From: a bacterium
GTDB taxonomy: Bacteria; Desulfobacterota; JAPLJL01
Direction of reading: 5' to 3'
Assembly: GCA_028713675.1 (NCBI GenBank)
Contig: JAQTNV010000002.1
Span: 105,433 to 169,432, forward strand
Length of the DNA stretch: 64,000 nucleotides
Position 1 is the stretch's first letter. The number at the start of each line of letters is the position of its first letter. Made by a program: the position numbers and the translations under genes. This document shows, piece after piece, positions 54,256-62,924 of the stretch. The notes below the pieces were generated by a model. The model was given only the letters and a program-made list of their open reading frames with translations, was not told where the DNA came from and ran no database searches.

Positions 54256-55686
54256 TTGAGGAATAATTATTTAAGCCGAGGTCCCTTCTTCGCTTTTATC
54301 GTTTTTATTTCTTACCTTTTCCTTTCACCTTTGACCTTTGACCTTTCACCTGCTTTTGCCGGTTTTATGGACCAATTCGCGGAGAAAGACGACATCGGCC
54401 CCGTCAAGGTTCCGAACCGCGGGAAAAGCCGGGTCCTGGTGATCCCGGTCGATTTCAACCTCCCCGGCCTCACGCCCCAGAATATCGGGCACCTGCAACG
54501 CTTTTTCGGGCCGGCCCGGGAGGACGTTCCCACCTTCGCCGGTTACTTCCGTGACAATTCCCGGGGACGGCTTGAGATCGAGGCCCGGGTAATGGACCCG
54601 ATTACCATTTCCATCTGCCCCTTCCCCGGGCTCGGAATCTTCTCCTGCCGGGTTGATCCCCCGGCTGACCCCGCGCTTTTCTCCTGGCTCCCGGTGGTGA
54701 ACAGGGTCCTGCGCGATCTTGCCAATCGCGGCCTGGATTTCTCCGATTTCGACCTGAACGGCTCCGCCGGCATCCCAGACGGCTGGATCGACGGGCTGAT
54801 CATCACCCAAAACGGGATTTCAACCGAAGCCAGTTTTCCTCTCTCCCTCCTGGCTCCTGAAATAATCAAGGCGCCGACCCGGATCAACGCGGTCACGATC
54901 GTGGACAACTCAATTCCGCCGGATGGGGACTACACCCGCAACGACGCGGCCATTCTTCATGGATTCGGCCATCTCCTGGGTTTCGCCGAGCTTTCCGATC
55001 CCGACCGGAGTTCTCCCGGACTGCTCCATTCATTAATGGGCACTTACTGCGATGACGGGAATGTCTGCGATATTCCCCTGCTGGACGCCTATAGCCGCGT
55101 GGCGATCGGGTGGACCGATGAATATCTGATCCACGGAACGGAGGAAATCAGGGTTCCCCCCGCCCCGGAGGCAAATTACGTAGCCCGCCTGGGAGATGCC
55201 TCCCCATATTTGCTGGTGGAAAACCGGGGCCGGCTCCCGCTCTGGGACCGGCGGATCGAGTCCCGGGGCCTCGCGGTTTACCGGGTGGACCCGGCCCGGC
55301 TTCCCCCGGGAGGAAAATTCGATTTCTTTCCCGAATGGATTTCCGGCGGGGCCAACCGGGACGATAATCATCCCCTAGTCAGGAACATTCTCGCCGACAG
55401 CCAGGATTTGTTCCTGACCGGGAACAGCCTGGGCTCCGCCCAGCTCTCCCCTTTCCCTGAATTCTTTTACCCCGACGGGCAGGTCCGAATCGCCGTCTCC
55501 GATATCGATTCGGAAACCTATACCCCCTGGGTCCGAGCCCGGCTGAGAAACGGATTTACCGAGGAACCCGCCCCCCAAACCGAGGGCTGCCAGACTTTCC
55601 CTGTCGGGGCCAGTCCCACAGCCATAGCGCTGATTCTCATCTTGGGATTATTTAATTTGGGGCGCAGAAGCGCTAGACACCAATAA
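54256..55686 (+). CDS. Secreted M6-like peptidase-fold protein with degenerate zinc motif
   Basis: 476 residues. A hydrophobic N-terminal signal (ISYLFLSPLTFDLSPAFAG) is followed by a domain like the M6 metalloproteases (RVLVIPVDFNLPG, FAGYFRDNSRGRLEI, LMGTYCDDGN). The catalytic HExxH reads HGFGH (H235-H239), so the glutamate is Gly. The C-terminus has a short hydrophobic stretch and RR (AIALILILGLFNLGRRS), like a CTERM-type sorting tail. The start is uncertain because TTG at 54256 has no strong ribosome site. It lies just outside the mobile element and is probably a non-enzymatic or altered extracellular protein. Confidence 0.7.
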   Translation: MRNNYLSRGPFFAFIVFISYLFLSPLTFDLSPAFAGFMDQFAEKDDIGPVKVPNRGKSRVLVIPVDFNLPGLTPQNIGHLQRFFGPAREDVPTFAGYFRDNSRGRLEIEARVMDPITISICPFPGLGIFSCRVDPPADPALFSWLPVVNRVLRDLANRGLDFSDFDLNGSAGIPDGWIDGLIITQNGISTEASFPLSLLAPEIIKAPTRINAVTIVDNSIPPDGDYTRNDAAILHGFGHLLGFAELSDPDRSSPGLLHSLMGTYCDDGNVCDIPLLDAYSRVAIGWTDEYLIHGTEEIRVPPAPEANYVARLGDASPYLLVENRGRLPLWDRRIESRGLAVYRVDPARLPPGGKFDFFPEWISGGANRDDNHPLVRNILADSQDLFLTGNSLGSAQLSPFPEFFYPDGQVRIAVSDIDSETYTPWVRARLRNGFTEEPAPQTEGCQTFPVGASPTAIALILILGLFNLGRRSARHQ

Positions 55687-55727
55687 GAAGTAGGCAGTAG
55701 GCAGTTCAACCAAAGAAACTAAAGAAA

Positions 55728-55820
55728 CGAAACAGACCAGACAGACTAGATAGACGAGACAGACTAGATAGACTAGATAGACCAGATAGACGAGACAGAC
55801 CAGATAGACGAGACAGACAA
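55728..55820. repeat. Degenerate AGACNAGATAG-type microsatellite
   Basis: About 90 bp made of variants of agac/agat/gaca units in tandem, such as GACTAGATAGACGAGACAG, between the stop of the 54256 gene and the end of the 55829 gene. Slippage-prone, with no gene. Read in another frame it gives repeats of LVYLVCLV, which should not be annotated as protein. Confidence 0.65.
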
Positions 55821-55828
55821 GGATTTGC

Positions 55829-56443
55829 TTAGGACTTAGTTCTGGCGACGGCTTTAAGCTTGGCCTTGCCGTTCTCGACCGCGACCTTGAACTCCACTTC
55901 GCTGCCGGGGGCGCGGTCGAAAAGCCCCTGGAGCTGTTTCTCGATGGTGGATTTGAAGCGGGCGAAATCCGGGCCCGCACCTTCCCCGGTCTTGGCCCTG
56001 GCGGCGGTAAAATCATCGAAGACCTTCTTGGCCTTGGCCTCCAGATCTTTATCCTCAAGTGACAGGAAAACCGAGCCATTCTGCCTGGGCGCCGGCTTGG
56101 GGTGCGCTGCCGCCGCGGTTGCCGCCGCCGCGGACGTCGCCGTTTGGGAAGCATGGGTGGCGGCGTTCTTGTCCCAAATCTTGGCCCTGGCTTCTTCCCG
56201 AAGCCGCACCATCCGGTCCCAGTAGTTGTTGAAGGAGTTGAATTTGGCAACCAGAGAATTGTATTTGAACCGGAGGGAAGAGTTGACGATCTCTGAAGCG
56301 GTATGACCGCGGATCCACTTGCCGAGTTCCTCCCGGCCCTTGTATGGCTCAAGCTTCAGGATTCCGGCCAGAAAAAGATCATAGTCCTTTTTCAGGATAT
56401 TGATCCGTTCTTCCAGGCTTTTTATGTCTTCTTCCTTCAGCAT
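55829..56443 (-). CDS. MXAN_5187-like conserved hypothetical protein
   Basis: 204 residues. The N-terminal about 90 residues (INILKKDYDLFLAGILKLEP, IRGHTASEIVNSSLRFKYNS, then NSFNNYWDRMVRLREEAR) match the recurring pattern of the MXAN_5187 C-terminal family of deltaproteobacteria. An Ala-rich linker follows, then a basic C-terminal part with VFDDFTAARAKTGEGAGPDF. Function is not known; it may bind DNA or protein. It faces the microsatellite and probably ends a minus-strand unit with the beta-barrel gene. Assignment is by pattern only. Confidence 0.6.
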   Translation of the reverse strand: MLKEEDIKSLEERINILKKDYDLFLAGILKLEPYKGREELGKWIRGHTASEIVNSSLRFKYNSLVAKFNSFNNYWDRMVRLREEARAKIWDKNAATHASQTATSAAAATAAAAHPKPAPRQNGSVFLSLEDKDLEAKAKKVFDDFTAARAKTGEGAGPDFARFKSTIEKQLQGLFDRAPGSEVEFKVAVENGKAKLKAVARTKS

Positions 56444-56477
56444 GTGCTAACCCGGAACGGGCTGAAAATCCGGAGGG

Positions 56478-57143
56478 CTAGAAACGATAGCCTACCCCCA
56501 CGTATAGGCCATCATCGGTGAAGTTGTGCATCTCGGCGGTAAAGAAGACCATGGGGGTAACCGAGTAATCCATCCCGATCACAATCCCGACCTTCTGGTC
56601 CGCGTCTTCGCCGTTTTCCAGCTGGGCGTATTTCGGGCCGGCATAGACATTCCAGTTGCTCTCCTTGTGCGAAACGATCAGGGAAAACTGATAAGCGAAG
56701 AACCGACCGCCCTTTCCGTTATCGTCTGAATCGAAGGTGAGAAACTGGCCATCCGCGTAAATGTTAAGGTACTGGTTATGACTGACGATAAATACCTTGG
56801 CTCCTCCCCCGGCCAGGAGGCCCAGGGCCCCGGCAGCACCGCCCTGATGAAAATCAGCGGCGCCGATATCCCCGTAGAAAGCGACCCGGTCGTAAATCTT
56901 GAAAGTGGGCCGGAGAAAAAACCTCAGGGAAGTCAGCGACCCGTTGCTCCCACTCATGTCCCGCTTGGTCAGGCCGAAAACCGGCTCGATGGATACCGAG
57001 AGCCCGGGTTTGCTCTTCCCCTCCCCTCCGACATATTCGGAACGGGCCAGCGCGGGCAGAAGCAAAAAAATCCCGGCGACCAGGACGGCAGCCGCTTTCC
57101 GGTCAAACCGGGCCAACCTTGGAGATTTCAATTTTTTTGCCAT
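56478..57143 (-). CDS. Outer-membrane beta-barrel protein
   Basis: 221 residues. An N-terminal signal region (AAAVLVAGIFLLLPALARS) is followed by alternating beta-strand segments and a C-terminal VGVGYRF, where the terminal Phe is typical of barrel insertion signals. It resembles small 8-12-strand barrels. No specific family is recognised. The gene starts at ATG 57143 and is 35 bp upstream of the MXAN_5187-like gene on the same strand, so the two may be co-transcribed. An inverted simple repeat lies upstream. Confidence 0.7.
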   Translation of the reverse strand: MAKKLKSPRLARFDRKAAAVLVAGIFLLLPALARSEYVGGEGKSKPGLSVSIEPVFGLTKRDMSGSNGSLTSLRFFLRPTFKIYDRVAFYGDIGAADFHQGGAAGALGLLAGGGAKVFIVSHNQYLNIYADGQFLTFDSDDNGKGGRFFAYQFSLIVSHKESNWNVYAGPKYAQLENGEDADQKVGIVIGMDYSVTPMVFFTAEMHNFTDDGLYVGVGYRF

Positions 57144-57199
57144 GTTTTATTTTTATCATATCGGGGGATTTTGGCAATGCCCAGCCTTAACGACAAATA

Positions 57200-57288
57200 A
57201 AGGTCATAGGTCATAGGTGATGGGTTTTAGGTTATGGGTGTTGGGTTTAAACCTGTCACCTATCACCTATGACCTAACACCCAACACC
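57200..57288. repeat. Simple inverted repeat between barrel and ccsA genes
   Basis: GGTCATAGGTCATAGGTGAT on one side is answered by ATCACCTATGACC-type sequence on the other, with GGGTGTTGGG and CCCAACACC further in. The two arms can form a long imperfect hairpin. It lies between same-strand genes and could be a terminator-like or mobile simple repeat. Confidence 0.5.
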
Positions 57289-57323
57289 TTATTGGGCGGC
57301 TACGAGGGCCGCCCCTTTTTCCT

Positions 57324-58115
57324 TTAGGAAGCGTACGAATGCAGGCCGGAGAGGATAAGATTCACTCCCAGGTAGGTAAAAAGCACGGAGATAAACCCGA
57401 AAACCGCGATGAGGGCGGCCCGGCGCCCGCGGAACCCCTTGGCGAAACGCGCGTGGAGAAAGACCGCGTAGATGAGCCAGGTAATCAGCGACCAGGTTTC
57501 CTTGGGATCCCAGCTCCAGTAGGTTCCCCAGGCCTGGTTGGCCCAGACCGCGCCGGTTACGATCCCGATGGTCAGCAGCGGAAAACCCAGGGAGATCGAC
57601 GTGGTGGTAATGTTTTCCAGGGTTTCCAGTGAAAGCGAGCCCCGGAAGGCAGGCACCAGGTAAAGCAGGGCGGATCCAAAGGCAACGGCAAAGGCGGAAT
57701 AAGCCGAAAAACAGGTCAGGACGTGAAAAGCCAGCCAATGGCTTTTCAAGGCCGGCAGGAGAGGCGCGGCTTCGGTGAAACGATGAGGAAGAAGGCTGGC
57801 GGAAAGGATGCCGGCCCCGGCCAGCAGCAACGCGAAACGGAGCAGGGAAACCGGAAGTTTTTTTAAAACCAGCGGGATCAGGCTTAAAAACCAGGCGAAA
57901 ATCAGTAGGGATTCATAAAGGTTAGTGAGGGGAAGATGCTTGGCTTCGTAGGACCGCAGGCCGATCCCGAGGCTCAGGAATATTACCGCCAGGAAAAGCC
58001 CGCTTCGGAACCAGGGGTAAACCCTCCGTCCCGGCTCGAGACGGAAGAAAACCGCCGCCAGGAAAAGCCCGGAGAATATGACTAGGGCGATAACTAGAAA
58101 AAATTGCGAGTCCAT
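57324..58115 (-). CDS. ccsA: Cytochrome c biogenesis protein CcsA (CcsB-type heme handling)
   Basis: 263-residue membrane protein with about 8 hydrophobic segments. The tryptophan-rich heme motif is WGTYWSWDPKETWSL, and LPLTNLYESLLIFAWF and FHVLTCFSAYSAFAVA contribute conserved histidines and aromatic residues. It acts in system II c-type cytochrome assembly, where it exports and presents heme. The partner CcsB/ResB gene is not in this window. The gene lies alone between the beta-barrel and LpxC genes, in the same orientation. The length is within the family range. Confidence 0.9.
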   Translation of the reverse strand: MDSQFFLVIALVIFSGLFLAAVFFRLEPGRRVYPWFRSGLFLAVIFLSLGIGLRSYEAKHLPLTNLYESLLIFAWFLSLIPLVLKKLPVSLLRFALLLAGAGILSASLLPHRFTEAAPLLPALKSHWLAFHVLTCFSAYSAFAVAFGSALLYLVPAFRGSLSLETLENITTTSISLGFPLLTIGIVTGAVWANQAWGTYWSWDPKETWSLITWLIYAVFLHARFAKGFRGRRAALIAVFGFISVLFTYLGVNLILSGLHSYAS

Positions 58116-58128
58116 TTTAAAACAGGTC

Positions 58129-58166
58129 CATTGTGTCCATTGTGTCTATCGTGTCCATCGTGTCTG
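58129..58166. repeat. Tandem 9-10 bp repeat
   Basis: Four tandem variants of gtgtccatt (GTCCATTGTGTCCATTGTG...) occur in the 130-bp gap between ccsA and lpxC. It is a simple repeat with no gene. Such tracts can vary in length between strains. Confidence 0.5.
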
Positions 58167-58248
58167 AAAAGTTAATCGGATTCATTCTTCTCTCTTGACA
58201 CTACGGGCCCTATGAACCCTACGAACACTATGGACAACTTTTAACGCC

Positions 58249-59091
58249 TCACGGATTAATGATTTTGGACATTTCCCGCACCAGCTGGTGATTCAGAAAA
58301 TGCCCGGAATATTGCGCCGCCACCCTCCCGGAAACCCTCCGACCCAGCAGGGCCAAATCCCCGATCAGGTCCAGAATCTTGTGCCGTACCAACTCTTCCG
58401 GAAAGCGCAGGCCTTCCGGATTCACCACTTTACCATCGCTTATCAGGATCGCGTTTTCAAGCGACCCCCCCTTTCCCTTCCCCTCGGCCTCCAGCCCGGA
58501 AAGATCCTCGAGAAAACCATAGGTGCGGGCCGAGGCAATCTCCCGTCGGAAAAGTTCGGGGGAAAGCCGGAGGTGAAAGGTCTGCTCCGGGACCTTGAGG
58601 TGGGGATAGGCGATTTGAAACTCCAGGGAAAGGCCTTCTCCCGGTTCCGGGCCGGCCGCAATCCGCGCTTCGTGGTTGACCGCCTCCAGCGAATGAGGGA
58701 TGGAAAAAATCGACCGGTCTCGATCCTGAACTTTCAGGCCGGCCGCGGTGATCAGGTCCACAAAAATCTGCGCACTCCCGTCCCCGGAGGGGACCTCCGG
58801 GCCTTCCAGCCAGGCTTCGAGGTTATCCACTTCGAGGCCGTAAACCGCGGCCAGAAGATGCTCCACGGTGGCGACTTCCGCTTTGTCCCGGCGCAGGGTG
58901 GTGGCGAAACGATTGTCACCCACGTAATCAATGCGGGCCGGGATCGGCAGGGAAGGATCTAGATCAGGCCGGAAGAAAGTAATCCCGCTCCCGGGAGACG
59001 CCGGTTTCAGGGTCAGAAAGGTTTTCACGCCGGAATGCAGCCCGATCCCGGAAACGCTGACCGATTTCGCGATCGTCCTTTCCCTCTCCAT
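58249..59091 (-). CDS. lpxC: UDP-3-O-acyl-N-acetylglucosamine deacetylase
   Basis: Zinc amidase for the committed step of lipid A synthesis. The 280-residue protein shows the zinc and catalytic residues: H in TVEHLLAAVYGLEVDN, EGPEVPSGDGSA, the GFLEDL segment, HKILDLIGDLALLG with two metal ligands, and GHFLNHQLV near the end. It starts MERERTIAKSVSVSGIGLHSG, the standard N-terminus. It is slightly shorter than many LpxC proteins (about 300) but lacks no motif. It proves a Gram-negative outer membrane. Confidence 0.95.
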   Translation of the reverse strand: MERERTIAKSVSVSGIGLHSGVKTFLTLKPASPGSGITFFRPDLDPSLPIPARIDYVGDNRFATTLRRDKAEVATVEHLLAAVYGLEVDNLEAWLEGPEVPSGDGSAQIFVDLITAAGLKVQDRDRSIFSIPHSLEAVNHEARIAAGPEPGEGLSLEFQIAYPHLKVPEQTFHLRLSPELFRREIASARTYGFLEDLSGLEAEGKGKGGSLENAILISDGKVVNPEGLRFPEELVRHKILDLIGDLALLGRRVSGRVAAQYSGHFLNHQLVREMSKIINP

Positions 59092-59246
59092 GGAGGAAAA
59101 ATTATCACATGGCGAGCGCTATCGCAAAGCGCATAGGGCATAGGGCATAGAGCAAGGAGCAAAGAGCAATGAGTAAGCAGGAAGCAGTGTTCCGCTGCCT
59201 CCAATCTCCTATCTTCTATCTCCTATCTTCGATCAGTTGATTCCTG

Positions 59247-59275
59247 TTGTTCTTCCCGGAATCCAATCCTATAAT
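59247..59275 (+). promoter_or_regulatory. Candidate sigma-70 promoter for the O-antigen ligase-like gene
   Basis: TTGTTC at 59247-59252 and TATAAT at 59270-59275 are separated by 17 bases, a perfect -10 with a good spacing, about 70 bp before the start at 59344. The upstream part of this gap holds only simple repeats (GGGCATAGGGCATAG and AGCAAGGAGCAAAGAGCAA). Confidence 0.6.
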
Positions 59276-59343
59276 AATGAACCAGGTTTCATTATCGGAC
59301 CTGATTTTCACGAACCTTAGCCGAAGTCTTCGGTCTTTTGAAT

Positions 59344-61677
59344 ATGAAGAAAAAAATTTCCTTACCCCACAATTTCTTTTTCTATATTTTCACCCTGGTC
59401 ATTGTCCTCGTACCGGTCGCCCGGTACAAGGTTGATTTCATCTGGTCCAAGATCCTGCTCCTGAATGTCTTCACCAGCATCGGCCTGATCTACTGGTTTT
59501 TCCGGATCACCCGGGAAGGCCGGGTAAAATTCCCGGCTGCGATTACGCTGATCCCGGTGCTCTGCCTCGGCTTGGCCTTTCTTCTCTCCCTGACCCAGGC
59601 CATGAACATCTATAAAAGCGAGCTCACCCTGGCCTACCAGGTGGGAAACTTCATGCTTTTTATCCTCCTCCTCGCCAATTTCCGGGAGGAATCCTGGATC
59701 GAGGATATCTTCCTGGCCATGGGGGGGGCGGCCCTGGCGGTGACGGTTTACGGCCTACTGCAATATTTCCATTTCTCCTATCTGCCCGAAGATCAATACG
59801 GAGAGGAAGACCCGGCCTCTTTCATCGGGCTCTCCAACTTCACCGCGGAATATCTGCTCACCGTCTTCCCTTGCCTGGTGGGATTGATCTTCCGGAAACT
59901 GGCGACGAAAAATCCCTTTTCGCGCCGCCAGATCGCGGTTATTCTCGTCTCCCTGCTGGCCATGCTCCTTTTCCAGGTCACTTCCGAAGACCTGAATTTT
60001 TCCGAAGTCGCGGCGATTTTCCTGATCCTGCTGGTGGGATTTCTTCCGCTCCTCCTGGGTGATTACCGCCTGGATATTCTCGCCATCATTCTCTGGATCG
60101 CCGCCATCCTCACTTATTTCATGGCCTCCAAATACCGGGCCGGTTATGTTTCCATTATTTTCCAGATCATTTTCCTTCCCGTCCTTTTCTTCTGGTGGTG
60201 GCGCGGGAAGAAGTTTTCTTTACCCTGGAAGAAGATCGGGATCGGGGTGGCGGCCTTTATTGTCCTGCTCACTGTAGCCCTGAAATTCAGCGAACCGGGA
60301 AAGGTGGCGGTCCGGAAATTCGAGCAGATCACCCATTTTAATGATGCCTCCATTCGCTTCCGCCTCTCCACCTGGCCGATCTGCCTGAAAATCTGGGCCG
60401 CTCATCCCATCCTGGGCGCGGGGGTGGGAAACATCCAGGTCATTTTCTCCGATTACCAGAACCGGGAGCTCGAAAACATGACCCTGGAGGCCAATACCCG
60501 GGTCATTGACATCCACAACGACTATATCCAGACCCTGGTGGAAGCCGGCCTGCTGGGCGGGTTGTCCTTGCTCGCCCTGCTCGGAGCCCTGGTTTACCTG
60601 GCCGTCTTTCTCCTCCGGAGGATCGAAGAAAAAGAACGTTTCTGGCTCTTCGCCGGGGCCCTGGGCGGCATCGGCGGCCTCCTGGTCGACGTGATCTTCA
60701 GCTTCGGGCTCAGACTGCCGGCCCCTTCCATGAATTTCTGGGTCCTGGTGACGGTCCTGGAATTAATGGCCCTGCGTTACCGCCCGGGGGCGGACGACCG
60801 CTTCTCCTTCCGTTTTGCCGGGTTCGGGCGGGCGGTCGTTCCCCTGATCCTGGTCGCCGCCCTGGTCTGCGAATGGCTGACGATGAACTACTCCTACCGC
60901 TCAATTATGGCCGATTTTTACTACCGGCAGGGCCAGGCGCTCAAGCGCCTGGACCGTTTCGAAGACGCCCTGGCGTCCTTCAAACGCTCCATCCAGCTGG
61001 TTCCCAACGAGGAACGCGCTTATTTCGACCGTTTCATCTGTTACATGAAACTCAACGATGATGAAAAAGCCATCAAGGATCTGGAGCAAGTCAACAAGTT
61101 AATGCCCTATTTCGGGCCCGCCCACCGCCACCTGGGCATGCTCCTGGCCCGCAACAACCGGGACCCTCTGGCCATGAAGGAATACGAAACCGCCTTGCGG
61201 CTCATGCCCACCCAGAAATCCTCGATCAACCCCCCGCTCTTTTTCCTTTACGTCCGGAACGGGCTCTTCGCCAAAGCGGTGGAAGTGGGTGAACCGGTCA
61301 AATCGCTCCATGAGGACGACGCCAATTTCCTCTTCGGCCTGGGCAACGCCTATGTCAATGTAAAAAGATACCCGGACGCGAAAAAGGCTTACCAGAAAGT
61401 CCTTGAACTAAACCCCGGAATGAACCTGGCCCGGACCAATCTCGCGGTCACCCTGCTCAATCTCGGGGAGTTCGACGAAGCTCTCCGGGAGCTCCATCTG
61501 GCCCAGAAGGCCGATCCGGCATCCGGACCGGTCTGGTATAACCTGGCGATTGCCCACAGTTTCAGGAAGGAAATCCCGGCCGCCCGGAAGGCCCTGGAAA
61601 AAGCCATTTCCCTGAACCAGAGCTACCGCCAGATGGCGGAGGCCGATCCCACCCTTAAAACATTATTCAGCCCTTAA
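59344..61677 (+). CDS. O-antigen ligase-like membrane protein with C-terminal TPR domain
   Basis: 777 residues from ATG at 59344 (TTG at 59338 is in frame but adds two residues). About 11-12 membrane segments fill residues 10-500. The Wzy_C/O-antigen-ligase signature region is visible at FRLSTWPICLKIWAAHPILG, with IDIHNDYIQTLVEAGLLGGL following. The last about 260 residues are periplasmic-type tetratricopeptide repeats (ALASFKRSIQLVPNEERAYF, AYQKVLELNPGMNLARTNLA). Such fusions occur in polysaccharide ligases or oligosaccharyl-type transferases. The transferred glycan is unknown. A candidate promoter lies upstream. Confidence 0.85.
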   Translation: MKKKISLPHNFFFYIFTLVIVLVPVARYKVDFIWSKILLLNVFTSIGLIYWFFRITREGRVKFPAAITLIPVLCLGLAFLLSLTQAMNIYKSELTLAYQVGNFMLFILLLANFREESWIEDIFLAMGGAALAVTVYGLLQYFHFSYLPEDQYGEEDPASFIGLSNFTAEYLLTVFPCLVGLIFRKLATKNPFSRRQIAVILVSLLAMLLFQVTSEDLNFSEVAAIFLILLVGFLPLLLGDYRLDILAIILWIAAILTYFMASKYRAGYVSIIFQIIFLPVLFFWWWRGKKFSLPWKKIGIGVAAFIVLLTVALKFSEPGKVAVRKFEQITHFNDASIRFRLSTWPICLKIWAAHPILGAGVGNIQVIFSDYQNRELENMTLEANTRVIDIHNDYIQTLVEAGLLGGLSLLALLGALVYLAVFLLRRIEEKERFWLFAGALGGIGGLLVDVIFSFGLRLPAPSMNFWVLVTVLELMALRYRPGADDRFSFRFAGFGRAVVPLILVAALVCEWLTMNYSYRSIMADFYYRQGQALKRLDRFEDALASFKRSIQLVPNEERAYFDRFICYMKLNDDEKAIKDLEQVNKLMPYFGPAHRHLGMLLARNNRDPLAMKEYETALRLMPTQKSSINPPLFFLYVRNGLFAKAVEVGEPVKSLHEDDANFLFGLGNAYVNVKRYPDAKKAYQKVLELNPGMNLARTNLAVTLLNLGEFDEALRELHLAQKADPASGPVWYNLAIAHSFRKEIPAARKALEKAISLNQSYRQMAEADPTLKTLFSP

Positions 61678-61886
61678 TTTCAGTAGGCAGTAAGCAACCA
61701 GCAGCCTCCGGCCCATAGGGCCTACGGCCCCGCTTCCAGCCCGGAGGGAGGGGAAAGGTCTGCGACCCGGAGGGGGGGCATTCCGCAATCATTGAGGATG
61801 TCATTGCGAGCGACAGCGAAGCAATCGCTCTTTTGCTTTTAGGCTCTTAGGCTTAATAACTCTCAGGCTGTTTTTCTGCTTACTCC
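61678..61886. other. Simple-repeat intergenic region
   Basis: Between the ligase and galT, about 210 bp of junk-like repeats: CAGTAGGCAGTAAGC, GGCCCATAGGGCCTACGGCC (a near palindrome), CGGAGGGAGGGGAAAGG and TCATTGCGAGCGACAGCGAA. The last is a common intergenic type that also appears near 54.2 kb. No gene or RNA was seen. Confidence 0.4.
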
Positions 61887-62903
61887 TTACTGCTTGCTGA
61901 TTTTCATGTCTACCCGCCGCAGCTTCTCCGTGGCTTCCTCCGGCGATACCGGATTGATGTAAAACCCGGTCGCGAGTTCAAACCCGGCGATCCGGGAAAG
62001 GCTGGGGGTGATTTCCAGGTGCCAGTGGTATGAGGCGCTCTCCTCATCGTCAAGGGGAGCGGAATGAACATATAAATTGTAGGCCGGGTTATCCAGGACC
62101 CCATCCAGACGTTGGAGGCACTCCCGGAGAATCACGGCCAGGCCGTGAAACCACTCGGACCCGGAACGATCCGGAACCGTGTGATGCTTGCGGGGCAGGA
62201 TCCAAAGCTCGTAAGGAAACCGGGGGGCGTAGGGAGAAAGCGCCACGAAGCCATCGCTCTCCGTTATCACCCGGTCCCGGGTTTCCATTTCCTGCCGGAT
62301 GAGATCGCAGTAAATGCAACGGTTTTCCCGGAGGTAATATTCCCGGCATCCCTTAACCTCTTCCCGGATCATCCAGGGGATGACGGGCAGGGCGATCAGC
62401 TGGGAATGGGGATGATCAAGCGTCGCCCCCGCCTGGGCGCCCTCGTTTTTAAAGAGCAGAATGTAACGAAAACGCCTGTCCTTTTTCAACTCCCCGTATC
62501 TGTCCCGGTAAGCCCGGAAAACCGCCTCGATCTCCCGGGGCGAAAAATCGGAAAACCGGCGGCCGTGATCGGGGCTTTCAATGATCACTTCATGGGCCCC
62601 GATCCCCTCTCTCCGCCGGAAAAACCCTTCCTCCGGCAGACCGTTTTCCTCTCCCGTCCCCAGGGCCGGGAACCGGTTGGGAACCACGCGAAGCTTCCAG
62701 CCGGGGATATCGGGGGCAGAGGCCTCCGGCGGGCGGCAGGCCAGAATTTCCGGCGGGGTCTCTTTCTCCCGCCCCGGGCAAAAGGGACACAATATTCCCC
62801 GCCGGCGTTTCAGGACCAGATTGAAGGCGGACGGCCGGGAAGCCCGTTCCCGGGAAATGATCACCCAGCGGCCCGTGATCGGGTCTTTTCTGAGCTCAGA
62901 CAT
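61887..62903 (-). CDS. galT: Galactose-1-phosphate uridylyltransferase
   Basis: HIT-superfamily transferase, 338 residues: UDP-glucose plus galactose-1-P to UDP-galactose plus glucose-1-P. Motifs: RKDPITGRWVIISRERASRP at the start, a zinc-binding CPFCPG, VPNRFPAL, and the nucleophilic histidine motif in GATLDHPHSQLIALP; the second zinc ligand region is ENRCIYCDLI. The C-terminal SYHWHLEITPSL is also conserved. The gene ends with stop at 61887, and its start lies 21 bp after the glgC stop, so the two minus-strand genes form a pair for nucleotide-sugar metabolism. Confidence 0.95.
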   Translation of the reverse strand: MSELRKDPITGRWVIISRERASRPSAFNLVLKRRRGILCPFCPGREKETPPEILACRPPEASAPDIPGWKLRVVPNRFPALGTGEENGLPEEGFFRRREGIGAHEVIIESPDHGRRFSDFSPREIEAVFRAYRDRYGELKKDRRFRYILLFKNEGAQAGATLDHPHSQLIALPVIPWMIREEVKGCREYYLRENRCIYCDLIRQEMETRDRVITESDGFVALSPYAPRFPYELWILPRKHHTVPDRSGSEWFHGLAVILRECLQRLDGVLDNPAYNLYVHSAPLDDEESASYHWHLEITPSLSRIAGFELATGFYINPVSPEEATEKLRRVDMKISKQ

Positions 62904-62924
62904 GATGAATTTGGTCCGGGTTGA

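Noticed and set aside
55648..56352. Minus-strand frame ending in repeated LVYLVCLV
   Set aside because: It is a translation of the microsatellite fused to the wrong frame of the MXAN_5187-like gene.
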